64,000 bases of DNA from Acanthosoma haemorrhoidale (Eukaryota; Arthropoda; Insecta; Hemiptera; Acanthosomatidae): contig OV884015.1 of NCBI GenBank assembly GCA_930367205.1, forward strand, positions 1,364,001 to 1,428,000. Direction: 5' to 3'. The notes beneath the pieces are model-generated. The model made no database searches. It saw only the letters and a program-made list of their open reading frames with translations, and had not been told where the DNA came from. Positions 42,571-52,807 of the stretch are shown here, piece by piece; position 1 is the first letter of the stretch; each line of letters opens with the position of its first letter. The translations under genes and the position numbers were made by a program.

Positions 42571-44168
42571 GATCTTTAACGTTAGCTCTTGCCCTATTAT
42601 GTTCTCCTGATACCAAAACAAAGAAAACATCTTTAAAAAGTCGAATCTTAACAAAAATGCGTATTTCATAGCTTGTACGTTAGCACCGGCCCCATTATGT
42701 TCTCCTGATACCAAAACAAGAAAAATATCGTCAAAAAGTCGAATTTTTACAAAAATGCGTATTTAGAGCTAGTACGTTAGCTCCTGTCCCGTTATGTTCT
42801 CCTGATACCAAAACAAAAAAAATATCGTTCAAAAGTCAAATTTTTACAAAAAGGTGTATTTCATAGCTTGTACGTTAGCACCTGCCCCATTATGTTCTCC
42901 TGATACCAAAACAAGAAAAACATCGTCAAAAAGTCGAATTTTTAAAAAATGCGTATTTCATAGCTAGTACGTCAGCTTCTGCCCCATTATGTTCTCCTGA
43001 TACGAAAACAAGAAAAATATCGTCAAAAAGTCGAATTTTTACAAAAATGCGTATTTCATAGCTGGTACGTTAGCTCCTGCCCTATTATGTTCTCCTGATA
43101 CGAAAACGAAAAAAATATCGTCAAAAAGTTGAATTTTTCAAAAATGCGTATTTCATAGCTAGTATGTTAGCTCCTGCCCCATTATGTTCTCCTGATACCA
43201 AAACCAGGAAAATATCGTCAAAAAGTTGAATTTTTAAAAAATGGGTATTTCTTAGCTGGTACGTTAGCTCCTGTCCCATTATGTTCTCCTGATGCCAAAA
43301 CAAGGAAAATATCGTCAAAAAGTGGAATTTTTAAAAAATGCGTATTTCATAGCTAGTACGTCAGCTCCTGCCCGCCCCATTATGTTTTCCTGATACGAAA
43401 ACAACAAAAATATCGTCAAAAAGTCGAATTTTTAAAAAAATGGGTATTTCATAGCTGGCACGTTAGCTCCTGCTCTTTTATGTTCTCCTGATACCAAAAC
43501 AAAGAAAATATCGTCTAAAATTCAAATTTTTACAAAAATGCGTTTTTTATAGCTGGTACGTTACCTCCTACCCTATTATGTTCTCCTGATACGAAAACCA
43601 GGAAAATATCGTCAAAAAGTCGATTTTTTAAAAAATGCGTATTTCATAGCCAGTACGTCAGCTCCTGCCCCATTATGTTCTCCTGATACCAAAACAAAGA
43701 AAATATCGTCTAAAATTCAAATTTTTACAAAAATGCGTTTTTTATAGCTGGTACGTTAGCTCCTACCCTATTATGTTCTCCTGATACGAAAACCAGAAAA
43801 ATATCGTCAAAAAGTCGATTTTTTAAAAAATGCGTATTTCATAGCTAGTACGGCAGCTTCTGCCCCATTATGTTCTCCTGATACCTAAACAAGAAAATAT
43901 CGTCAAAAAGTTGAATTTTTAAAAAAAATGCGTATTTCTTAGCTAGTACGTTAGCTCCTGCCTTATTATGTTCTCCTGATACCAAAACAAAGAAAATGTC
44001 ATCAAAAAGTTAAATTTTTTTAAAAAAGAGTATTTTATAGCTGGTATGTTAGCTTCTGAACAATTATGATTTCCTCATACAAAAACAAGAAAAATATCGT
44101 CAAAAAGTCGAATTTTAAAAAAATGCGTATTTTATAGCTTGTACAATAATTCCTGCCCTATTCTGTTA
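42571..44168. repeat. Satellite B block 10
   Basis: 1,598 bp, about 16 monomers between standard junctions, the right one slightly altered (TTCTGTTA). It carries a TGCCCGCCCCATT insertion near 43370 and a TTAGAGCTAG form near 42763 shared with block 11. A short open frame on the minus strand here is not a gene. Confidence 0.94.
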
Positions 44169-45849
44169 ACTCGTAGCTTTGATCATACGATCGTATCACG
44201 TAATATAATGAGTGCTAATGATACATTATACAATCATATTCAACATCATTTGATGTTATCTTCACTCGTAACTTTCATCATACGATTGTATCACGTGATA
44301 CAATGAGTGCCAATGATACAGTACACTATCATATTCGACATCATTTGATGTTATATTCACTCGTGGCTTCAATCATACGATCGCATCACGTGATACAATG
44401 AGTGCTAATGATACAGCACACAATCATATTCCACATCATTTGATGTTATGTTTACTCGTAACTTTAATCATACGATCGTATCACGTGATTGAATGAGTGC
44501 CAATGATATGGCACACAATCAAATTCGACATTATTTGGTGTTATATTCACTCGTAACTTGAATCACACGATCGTATCACGTGATACAATGAGTTCAAATG
44601 ATACGGTACACAATCATATTCGACATCATTTGATGTTATGTTCACTCGTAACTTGAATCATACGATTGTATCACGTGATACAATGAGTGCTAATGATACA
44701 GCACACAATCATATTCGACATCATTTGATGTTATATTCACTCGTAACTTGAATCATACGACCGTATCACGTGATTGAATGAATGCCAATGATATGGCACA
44801 AAATCATATTCGACATTATTTGATGTTATATTCACTAGTACCATGAATCTTACGATCGTATCACGTGATACCATGAGTGCTAATGATTAGGCACACTATC
44901 TTATTCGACATCATTTAATGTTATATTCACTCGTAACTTGATTCATACGATCGTATCACGTGATTGAATAAGTGCTAATGATATGGCACACAATCATATT
45001 CGACATCATCTGATGTTATATTCACTCGTAACTTGAATCATACGATTGTATCACGTGATAAAATGAGTGCTAATGATTAAGCACACTATCTTATTCGACA
45101 TCATTTGATATTTTATTCACTCATAATTTTAATCATACGATCATATCACGTGATAGAATGAGTGCCAATGATACAGCACACAATTATATTCGACATCATT
45201 CATGTTATATTCATTCGTAACTTAAATCATACGATCGTATCACGTGATACAATAAGTTCAAATGATGCGGTACACAATCATATTCGACATCATTTGATGT
45301 TATATTTACTCGTAACTTTTCTCATACGATCGTATCACGTGAAACAATGAGTGCTAATGATACATTATACAATCATATTCAACATCATTTGATGTTATAT
45401 TCACTCGTAACTTGAATCATACGACCGTATCACGTGATTGAATGAATGCCAATGGTATGGCACAAAATCATATTCGACATCATTTGATGTTATATTCACT
45501 AGTACCATGAATCTTACGATCGTATCACGTGATACCATGAGTGCTAATGATTAGGCACACTATCTTATTCGACATCATTTAATGTTATATTCACTCGTAA
45601 CTTTAATCATACGATCGTATCACGTGATTGAATAAGTGCTAATGATATGGCACACAATCATATTCGACATCATCTGATGTTATATTCACTCGTAACTTGA
45701 ATCATACGATTGTATCACGTGATAAAATGAGTGCTAATGATTAAGCACACTATCTTATTCGACATCATTTGATGTTATATTCACTCGTAACTTTAATCAT
45801 ACGATCATATCACGTGATAGAATGAATGCCAATGATACAGCACACAATT
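44169..45849. repeat. Satellite A block 11, left of first retrotransposon
   Basis: About 18 monomers. From about 45000 the sequence matches 51884 onward at an offset of 6,884 bp, including the rare TTGATATTTTATTCAC form near 45108 and 51992. An unoccupied version of the retrotransposon target, ACAGCACACAATTATATTC, lies near 45175. The first element interrupts a similar monomer at 45849. No host gene is seen. Confidence 0.95.
45837..45849. repeat. Target-site duplication, right of element 3' end (copy 1)
   Basis: ACAGCACACAATT here is repeated at 51204-51216 on the other side of the element. The next bases differ (T against A), so the duplication is 13 bp. The same sequence occurs uninterrupted in related monomers, for example near 45177. 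A 13-bp target duplication is typical of APE-type LINE insertion. Confidence 0.92.
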
Positions 45850-45851
45850 TA

Positions 45852-45857
45852 TTTATT
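45852..45857 (-). promoter_or_regulatory. Poly(A)-signal-like AATAAA at element 3' end (copy 1)
   Basis: On the minus strand the element terminates in AATAATAAATAAA; this AATAAA lies within eight bases of the junction with the target duplication. There is no long poly(A) tail, so the end may be a short A-rich simple repeat, as in some I-superfamily elements. Confidence 0.5.
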
Positions 45858-45923
45858 ATTTGTTCCGGCATTTGTGCACCGCGGCCTCAGTGAGACCTAT
45901 TGTGCGCCGTCCATGTCCCTGTC

Positions 45924-48900
45924 CTATATATGTGACAGGCCTACGGCCTTTGCAAATCTGAGGATACTGAGTGGATCCATCAGTTCACATAGTTTGGGGT
46001 CTACAATGCGATCACTACCAAAGTGAAGGTATCGCCTTCTAGCTAGGTTATCACAGTCACATATTATGTGACGTGCCGTTTCTCCCTCTTTCTTGCAGAA
46101 TCTGCAGATTGGTGATCCCACTATCCCCAAATTAAAGAGGTGTTTGTTTAACCGACAGTGACCTGTATAGAGTCCTGTCACACTTTTGAGTGTCCACCTG
46201 TCCATTGATAGAAGTACTGAGCTTCTTTTCTTACAGGGTCCATCAAGAAACAGTTTCGAGTGTTCCTGTTTCTTAGTTTCTCTCCAAGAGAGTCTTGCCC
46301 TGTCCTCTAAAGCTAATTTTATACGCCTTTTAGCGTAGCTGAGGCTGATACCACATATGGGTTCAGGTGCAAGAGGTGTCTGTTCTGAGCCCACCCTTGC
46401 AAGGCCATCTGCCTTTTCATTGCCTGTGATGCCTGTGTGTCCTGGCACCCAGTCGATTCTAACCTTATTGGCTAGCGAGAGTGTGTTTAGGTTGTTTTTA
46501 CACTCCTCAACCAAATAAGATCTGGTCGTATAGCTTCTCAGGGCGCCAATGGCTGCCTGGCTATCCGTGAAAATTGTGATCAGTCTGTTTCTTACACCCT
46601 CCCCAATTAAGGTTTGGGTACAGACATTGATCGCCATCACTTCGGCCTGAAAGACCGAGGTGTGTCTACCTAAAGGAATAGAAATCCCAGATTCTGGTTT
46701 ATCTTTCCTCCATATGCCGGCCCCTGATCCGTTTTCTGTTAGTGAGCCGTCTGTATAACAATTAATCCCATTACACAGTTTATGTGGTTTGGTCTTTGTG
46801 TTTACCGCACAGTATAAGACGTCTGTGTGTTTCTTAACTTGTAGGTCAGAGTGCATTGCCAGCACCTCGTCCTCATCAATTCTTCTGAACAAGTTCCCAT
46901 GCCCCATGTGGGTCATGACTTTGGATCTTGTTCCTGATTTCGCAAGTCTGTAAGCCACGTTCAAGGCTTGCGCTTCTACTTCCATGTGCAGTGGATTCAA
47001 GTTCAATAAGACTTCCATTGCAGCAGTAGGAGTTGTACTCATGGCACCAGTAATCATGAGACATGAAAGCCTCTGTAATTTGCCAAGCAAAGTTCTATTT
47101 TTACTAATGCTACCTCTGTGCCACCACACCATAGAGGCATAGAGCACCATTGGTCTCACTGCTGCGGTATATAGCCAGAATAACATTCTGGGTTGTAGTC
47201 CCCAGGTCCTACCCACAGCCCTTTTACATGCATAGAGGCATCGTAGTGCCTTCATAGTAGTATTCCTGATGTGTTTAGACCAGTCCAATTTACTATCCAG
47301 AGTAACCCCTAGATGCTTTACCTCACTACAAATGCTTACCTGTGTCCCCCCTATATAGGGTGGTCTAACTATAGCATTTCTTTTGTTAGTGAAGATACAG
47401 AGATTTATCTTCTGGGGATTGATTCCTAAACCATTCTCTTCACACCAATCCCTCAAAAGATCCATCGATGCGGAAAGCAACTCAGAAATGGTTTCTGAGA
47501 ACTTGCCCCCTATGAGCACAGCAATGTCATCAGCATATCCCTGTGCGTAGAACCCTGCAGAGTTTAGGTTTGTTAACAATGAGTCAACGACCAAACACCA
47601 CAGTAATGGAGATAACACCCCTCCCTGTGGACATCCTCCCACTGGCTTCATCCACAGTTTGGTTTGTCCCAATTGTGATTGTAAAATCCTATTCTCTAGC
47701 ATGGTGTTTATCCAGCTAGAGGCTAAGGAACTAATCCCCTTTCTTTCTAAGGCCGATGCCATAGTGTTATAGGGTGTGCGATCAAAGGCACCTTCTATAT
47801 CAACAAAGATGCCTACCATTATTTCTTTATGAACTAGGGATCTCTCAATCCTGGAAACCAGGTGGTGGAGAGCAATTTCACAGGATTTTCCTGCCTGGTA
47901 TGCGAATTGAGCGCTATGGAGCGGTCGTTCTACCAGTATTCCATCCCTAATATGTCTGTCTATGACCTTTTCCAAGGTCTTCATTAAAAATGAAGTCAGA
48001 CATATTGGTCTGTAAGACTTGGGTTCGTCATAGGACTCTTTCCCAGGTTTTGGTATGTAACACACTTTTGCCATCCTCCAGCTTACTGGAATATAGCTCA
48101 GTGCCAAGCTTCCCCTTAACAAGGTAAGTATAAGGGGCCTAATTACTGGTAGGCCTTTTTGTAGCAAGGCTGGGAATATCCCATCAATACCAGGTGATTT
48201 GAAGGGAGCAAAAGAATTAATTGCCCACTCCACTCTTGCAGAATTGATAATTTTATTTGCTTCTGCCCAGTTGCCCTTGCAACTAGTGTGTTCACAGTTG
48301 GTAGGGTCATTATTAATCGTATCCATCAGTCCGCAGCCAGGAAAATGCGCGCGCGCCAGGGCACCGAGGGTTCCCTCCTCAGAATCCGTATAGCCCCCTC
48401 CCACCCTGACGGAGCCCAATACTCCCCTGTCAGACTGCTTGGATAAGATCCTATTTACTCTAAACATGGAAGTTGTATCGTTTATTTCGCTACAAAATTT
48501 CTTCCACGCCCTTCTTTTAGCCTTTCTGACTTCTTTGTTATAATCAGTGAGTGCACGTTTATAAGTGTCCCATCTGCCTGATCTTTTGGCCGCGTTAAAG
48601 AGTTTACGTGTAAGAGCTCTTAACTTGCCAAGTTCATTGTTCCACCAGGGACAGTTCCTGTTGGATCTAACATTACATACAGTGTTATTACCAGTGTATG
48701 ACTTAATTATTGCCTCAGTCAATGTTAAGTTTAAATGTTCCAAATGCCAGTTGCTACTCACCACTCTAGGACAGCATTTGACCTCCTCCTCAAGCTGTGT
48801 ATAGTAGGTTTCCCAGTTTGTAAGTTTGGGATTCCTATACACGGCTTCGGACGTGATGTTACCACTTAGATCAAATCTAATGTATCTATGATCTGAGCAT

Positions 48901-50783
48901 GACTCTTCTTCAGAGACATGCCAGCCTTTAACCCTTAGGCTTATAGTGCGTGTGCTAAGGGTTATGTCAATGACCTCAGATCTAATTCTATTGTTAAAAG
49001 TGGCAATATTGCCTCTGTTTAGAATGTCTAGGTCATTACTAGTTATGTACTCTACTAAACACTCACCTCTCTGGTTGTTGTTCTTGCTCCCCCAGAGCTG
49101 ATGGTGAGCGTTCGCGTCAAGCGCTGCTATAAGCTCGCCCCTTAAGCCAGTCCCTTCCGTTAGCTTACTAAGTGCCTCGGTCGGGACTCCTTCTTCATAT
49201 GGGAGGTAGACCGATGCAATCGTCAACCTCCCACCTTGATTTCCCTCGTTGAGGGCCATTTGAGCTGCTGCTAAATCTCTAGAACAATATTGCCATAGAG
49301 GCAGCATTTTAAGACTGCTCTTATGCACGATACAGGCTCTGGCACGCGCGGGCACAGAAATAATCTCATACCCACGCATCGCCAGCCCCCCCATCCTGCC
49401 CTTATACAGGTAAGGTTCTTGTATTAGAATAATATCAATATCCTTACCTCTCACATACTGCTGCAGAACACCACATGCTGCAATACAGTGGTGCAGATTA
49501 ATTTGCAGCAGCCTCACCACCATGATCAGTGCCCGCCGGCCCCCGGAGGGCCACCCCGAGGCGGACGCCGGGAGACAGCGCCAAACCCAGGACTCCCCAT
49601 CACAGAGGGCCCAGACCCCCGCCACGGGGCCACCCCCCGCAGCCGCCATATTCATCGCCTTGGGGCCATCCTTTGGAGTTGGCAAATTCGTTGTAGCGAT
49701 CCCCTTCAACTCCTCCACCTCAGGATCGCTCCTTGCCTCCTCCACCTTATCAGCCGCCTTCCTCTCCTGTACTGCTTTTAGCGGCTTCTTCTTATCCAAT
49801 ACCCTGAGAGCGACCTTAGTGAACCCATAGTTCAGCTTAAGCTTCCGCTTCTCAAGGTATTCCATGCTAGTCTCTGGGGCAGACAGGATCGCAAAGAAGC
49901 CATGCTTCTCCACCTTGGTGCCCAGGAGTCTCCATAATCCGATATCAGGTACCCTAGAGTTTTGGGTCCTGATCCTCTTCATGAACTGTCCTTCCAGAGG
50001 CATTTCTCCTGTAATGAAGGTTCCTACCTTCACGGTTTTATGAAGCTCCTCCACCTTTCCTACGCGGAGCTCCAGATCCCCACTCATGTTAAAATTGGGT
50101 ACTATACTCGACAACCAGTCCTTGGTCTCCTGGTTGTCGCAGATTATGACACAGGCTCCCACATGTGGGTAAATTCCGCTGAATTCAGCCTGTGTCCCTT
50201 TCTCTTCTTCCAGCTGATCGACAAATTTCATCAGCTGACCCTTCATTTCCTCACAATTCTCCTTCGTCAGCTGAGTGGACGGATATCCACTAGGGATAAT
50301 CGCCACCCTGCTTCCTCCGGCAGCAATCGCGTAGGATGCAATGCTAGCATCCCCACCCCTATGCCTCTTTGCCATAGGCGCAGAGGTACCGGGTGAGGAC
50401 CTAATCCTTTTCTCTGGAGCGCACCCAGACCCTGCCGTATTCCCGGACCCCGAAGGTCCTGGAAGTCCGGCCGGATCCTCAGGTGGCCCTCCAGCCAACA
50501 TTGCCCTCCTCCACTTCTTCCTCTGGGCTCCAGAGAACTTGTGCTTGGAGGTCTCGCCTACATCCTTGGATGCAGCGTCCCTACCAGGCGCCAAGCTCTC
50601 TTGCTCCATTACCGATTCGCTTACCTCCTCTACAAGCGTCGCAAGCGAGCTCATAGAGGCTTCGTCGTCCATTACCTCAGCACCAAGGTCCATTGAAGGC
50701 CCCTGGGCTGAGTCCTCTCCGCTGATCAAGCTGACCAGCTCCTCCATATCTTCATTTTCATTGTTTTTTGTGCTGGTACTCAT
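45924..50783 (-). CDS. LINE polyprotein: Gag-like DUF4780 + APE + RT + RNase H (copy 1)
   Basis: Predicted 1,619-residue protein for target-primed reverse transcription. The start is the ATG at 50783, with AAA before it; the frame stays open 32 codons further upstream but has no ATG there. Residues 1-150 are acidic then basic and low-complexity, with no visible zinc knuckle. About 157-331 resembles DUF4780, common in insect LINE first frames. APE endonuclease spans about 421-638 (INLHH, E456 in IQEPY, DANAHH at 556, SDH at 630-632). RT spans about 898-1170 (SYRPICL, FVDIEGAFD, GCPQGGVLSPLLW, YADD at 1083-1086). RNase H spans about 1342-1466 (D1345, E1381, D1407, D1459 and WVPGHTG). A CX2C-X8-HX4C zinc motif lies at 1560-1577. 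All listed catalytic residues are present. Gag and Pol, usually two frames, are in one frame here. Codon 1105 is Ala; the other copy has Thr. Confidence 0.95.
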   Translation of the reverse strand: MSTSTKNNENEDMEELVSLISGEDSAQGPSMDLGAEVMDDEASMSSLATLVEEVSESVMEQESLAPGRDAASKDVGETSKHKFSGAQRKKWRRAMLAGGPPEDPAGLPGPSGSGNTAGSGCAPEKRIRSSPGTSAPMAKRHRGGDASIASYAIAAGGSRVAIIPSGYPSTQLTKENCEEMKGQLMKFVDQLEEEKGTQAEFSGIYPHVGACVIICDNQETKDWLSSIVPNFNMSGDLELRVGKVEELHKTVKVGTFITGEMPLEGQFMKRIRTQNSRVPDIGLWRLLGTKVEKHGFFAILSAPETSMEYLEKRKLKLNYGFTKVALRVLDKKKPLKAVQERKAADKVEEARSDPEVEELKGIATTNLPTPKDGPKAMNMAAAGGGPVAGVWALCDGESWVWRCLPASASGWPSGGRRALIMVVRLLQINLHHCIAACGVLQQYVRGKDIDIILIQEPYLYKGRMGGLAMRGYEIISVPARARACIVHKSSLKMLPLWQYCSRDLAAAQMALNEGNQGGRLTIASVYLPYEEGVPTEALSKLTEGTGLRGELIAALDANAHHQLWGSKNNNQRGECLVEYITSNDLDILNRGNIATFNNRIRSEVIDITLSTRTISLRVKGWHVSEEESCSDHRYIRFDLSGNITSEAVYRNPKLTNWETYYTQLEEEVKCCPRVVSSNWHLEHLNLTLTEAIIKSYTGNNTVCNVRSNRNCPWWNNELGKLRALTRKLFNAAKRSGRWDTYKRALTDYNKEVRKAKRRAWKKFCSEINDTTSMFRVNRILSKQSDRGVLGSVRVGGGYTDSEEGTLGALARAHFPGCGLMDTINNDPTNCEHTSCKGNWAEANKIINSARVEWAINSFAPFKSPGIDGIFPALLQKGLPVIRPLILTLLRGSLALSYIPVSWRMAKVCYIPKPGKESYDEPKSYRPICLTSFLMKTLEKVIDRHIRDGILVERPLHSAQFAYQAGKSCEIALHHLVSRIERSLVHKEIMVGIFVDIEGAFDRTPYNTMASALERKGISSLASSWINTMLENRILQSQLGQTKLWMKPVGGCPQGGVLSPLLWCLVVDSLLTNLNSAGFYAQGYADDIAVLIGGKFSETISELLSASMDLLRDWCEENGLGINPQKINLCIFTNKRNAIVRPPYIGGTQVSICSEVKHLGVTLDSKLDWSKHIRNTTMKALRCLYACKRAVGRTWGLQPRMLFWLYTAAVRPMVLYASMVWWHRGSISKNRTLLGKLQRLSCLMITGAMSTTPTAAMEVLLNLNPLHMEVEAQALNVAYRLAKSGTRSKVMTHMGHGNLFRRIDEDEVLAMHSDLQVKKHTDVLYCAVNTKTKPHKLCNGINCYTDGSLTENGSGAGIWRKDKPESGISIPLGRHTSVFQAEVMAINVCTQTLIGEGVRNRLITIFTDSQAAIGALRSYTTRSYLVEECKNNLNTLSLANKVRIDWVPGHTGITGNEKADGLARVGSEQTPLAPEPICGISLSYAKRRIKLALEDRARLSWRETKKQEHSKLFLDGPCKKRSSVLLSMDRWTLKSVTGLYTGHCRLNKHLFNLGIVGSPICRFCKKEGETARHIICDCDNLARRRYLHFGSDRIVDPKLCELMDPLSILRFAKAVGLSHI

Positions 50784-51203
50784 TTTGTTCCCACGAATGC
50801 GGGGGAAGTTACTCTGCAGGTACTGCCCCCTCTCCCTGCAGAGGGCATTTAATACAATGGGGTGCGCCTGGTGCCCCAAGGGGGTCGATTAGAGACAGTG
50901 CATTTTTATACACCCCCTGCCATTCAGCCACAGCTCGAGCTCCTCTACACTTGGCTTGGGTGTTTAAGAGATCTCCACATGGATTCCATGGGGAGATCCC
51001 GCCTCTGTCGTCCGCGAGTCCATCGGACTCCCCAGGGGGTACCACTTGGAGGTGACAGTAGGCGTTGGTAGGGATAGGTCAGACTGGGAGTTCACAAGCA
51101 GTGAGTAGGGCACTATTGCTTCATTCCTCCGCTACGAGTAAAGGAGACCCCCGCACCTGTCTCCCTCTCTAGTCTTTCCATTACCCTACCCATTTACCCC
51201 CCA
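50784..51203 (-). promoter_or_regulatory. Element 5' UTR and presumed internal promoter (copy 1)
   Basis: 420 bp from the G-rich 5' end to the polyprotein ATG. LINEs normally carry an internal promoter here, but I recognise no specific promoter motif. Two short ATG-initiated upstream frames are present on the minus strand, 3 codons (51113-51124) and 14 codons (50945-50989), each closed before the main start. One base, 50937, differs from the other copy (G here, A at 57821). Confidence 0.6.
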
Positions 51204-51216
51204 ACAGCACACAATT
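51204..51216. repeat. Target-site duplication at element 5' end (copy 1)
   Basis: ACAGCACACAATT, the partner of 45837-45849. It is followed by ATATTCGACATCATTCATG, the rest of the interrupted satellite A monomer, so no target bases were lost on insertion. Confidence 0.92.
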
Positions 51217-52720
51217 ATATTCGACATCATTCATGTTATATTCATTCGTAACTTAAATCATACGATCGTATCACGTGATACAATAAGTTCAAATGATGCG
51301 GTACACAATCATATTCGACATCATTTGATGTTATATTTACTCGTAACTTTTCTCATACGATCGTATCACGTGAAACAATGAGTGCTAATGATACATTATA
51401 CAATCATATTCAACATCATTTGATGTTATATTCACTCGTAACTTGAATCATACGATCGTATCACGTGATACAATGAGTGCCAATGATACGGCACACAATT
51501 ATATTCGACATCATTCATGTTATATTCATTCGTAACTTAAATCATACGATCGTATCACGTGATACAATAAGTTCAAATGATGCGGTACACAATCATATTC
51601 GACATCATTTGATGTTATATTTACTCGTAACTTTTCTCATACGATCGTATCACGTGAAACAATGAGTGCTAATGATACATTATACAATCATATTCAACAT
51701 CATTTGATGTTATATTCACTCGTAACTTGAATCATACGACCGTATCACGTGATTGAATGAATGCCAATGATATGGCACAAAATCATATTCGACATCATCT
51801 GATGTTATATTCACTCGTAACTTGAATCATACGATTGTATCACATGATAAAATGAGTGCTAATGATTAAGCACACTATCTTATTCGACATCATTTGATGT
51901 TATATTCACTCGTAACTTGAATCATACGATTGTATCACGTGATAAAATGAGTGCTAATGATTAAGCACACTATCTTATTCGACATCATTTGATATTTTAT
52001 TCACTCGTAATTTTAATCATACGATCATATCACGTGATAGAATGAGTGCCAATGATACAGCACAAAATTATATTCGACATCATTCATGTTATATTCATTC
52101 GTTACTTAAATCATACGATCGTATCACGTGATACAATAAGTTCAAATGATGCGGTACACAATCATATTCGACATCATTTGATGTTATATTTACTCGTAAC
52201 TTTTCTCATACGATCGTATCACGTGAAACAATGAGTGCTAATGATACATTATACAATCATATTCAACATCATTTGATGTTATATTCACTCGTAACTTGAA
52301 TCATACGACCGTATCACGTGATTGAATGAATGCCAATGATATGGCACAAAATCATATTCGACATCATTTGATGTTATATTCACTAGTACCATGAATCTTA
52401 CGATCGTATCACGTGATACCATGAGTGCTAATGATTAGGCACACTATCTTATTCGACATCATTTAATGTTATATTCACTCGTAACTTTAATCATACGATC
52501 GTATCACGTGATTGAATAAGTGCTAATGATATGGCACACAATCATATTCGACATCATCTGATGTTATATTCACTCGTAACTTGAATCATACGATTGTATC
52601 ACGTGATAAAATGAGTGCTAATGATTAAGCACACTATCTTATTCGACATCATTTGATGTTATATTCACTCGTAACTTTAATCATACGATCATATCACGTG
52701 ATAGAATGAGTGCCAATGAT

Positions 52721-52733
52721 ACAGCACACAATT
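52721..52733. repeat. Target-site duplication at element 3' end (copy 2)
   Basis: ACAGCACACAATT, identical to the duplications around copy 1 and matched by 58088-58100. Confidence 0.92.
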
Positions 52734-52735
52734 TA

Positions 52736-52741
52736 TTTATT
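52736..52741 (-). promoter_or_regulatory. Poly(A)-signal-like AATAAA at element 3' end (copy 2)
   Basis: Same AATAATAAATAAA terminus as copy 1, abutting the target duplication. The role is inferred only from the motif and its position. Confidence 0.5.
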
Positions 52742-52807
52742 ATTTGTTCCGGCATTTGTGCACCGCGGCCTCAGTGAGACCTATTGTGCGCCGTCCATGT
52801 CCCTGTC

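Larger units (their letters stand above)
45850..51203 (-). mobile_element. Full-length non-LTR retrotransposon, copy 1
   Basis: A 5,354-bp element on the minus strand, flanked by 13-bp target duplications, without terminal repeats. Read 5' to 3' it has a leader of about 420 bp starting TGGGGGGTAAATGGG, one 1,619-codon frame, a 74-bp 3' UTR and an A-rich AATAATAAATAAA end. Its base composition is clearly more GC-rich than the satellite around it. APE endonuclease, RT with YADD and RNase H in one polypeptide place it in the I superfamily; the RNase H and the CX2C...HX4C tail suggest a LOA-like clade, which I cannot confirm without a phylogeny. It is complete and has no frame break. Confidence 0.95.
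45000..51883. repeat. 6,884-bp duplication unit, copy 1 (contains LINE)
   Basis: Everything from about 45000 to 51676 is repeated from about 51884 to 58560 at a constant 6,884-bp offset. The unit holds the 5,354-bp element plus 1,530 bp of satellite, that is a 13-bp target duplication and 1,517 bp, which equals sixteen 95-bp monomers less three bases. Three monomers in this stretch carry a one-base deletion (near 51230, 51514 and 52082), so the arithmetic is exact. Homology at the right end stops near 58560, where the variant after GTGCTAATGATAC changes from ATTATAC to AGCACAC. Confidence 0.88.
51204..52733. repeat. Satellite A between the two retrotransposons
   Basis: 1,530 bp, sixteen monomers plus the duplicated target. 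The short ACATCATTCATG monomer occurs three times (near 51230, 51514 and 52082); the first two are 284 bp apart, three monomers less one base. The crossover joining the two 6.9-kb units must lie in this stretch, between the point where matching to the region right of copy 2 ends (51676) and the point where matching to the region left of copy 1 begins (about 51884). No gene is seen. Confidence 0.95.

Noticed and set aside
43121..43318. A 65-residue minus-strand open frame.
   Set aside because: It spans two satellite B monomers, its protein is internally repetitive at the monomer period, and it has no family features.
45826..46026. A 66-residue plus-strand frame, also at 52710-52910.
   Set aside because: It crosses from satellite A into the 3' end of the LINE on the antisense strand, so it is a chance hybrid.
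50784..50879. Extension of the polyprotein by 32 residues to a TTG codon.
   Set aside because: A eukaryotic LINE is expected to start at ATG; the ATG at 50783 has a good context and is kept as the start.
50809..51045. A 78-residue frame in the leader of the first element, possible upstream gene.
   Set aside because: It has no ATG (it begins on GTG), and the single base change at 57821 turns a CGA codon into a TGA stop in the second copy.
48199..51071. Several plus-strand frames of 64-183 residues, repeated at the matching positions in the second element.
   Set aside because: They are antisense shadows of the GC-richer polyprotein and leader, with low-complexity Ser/Pro/Leu composition and no recognisable domains.
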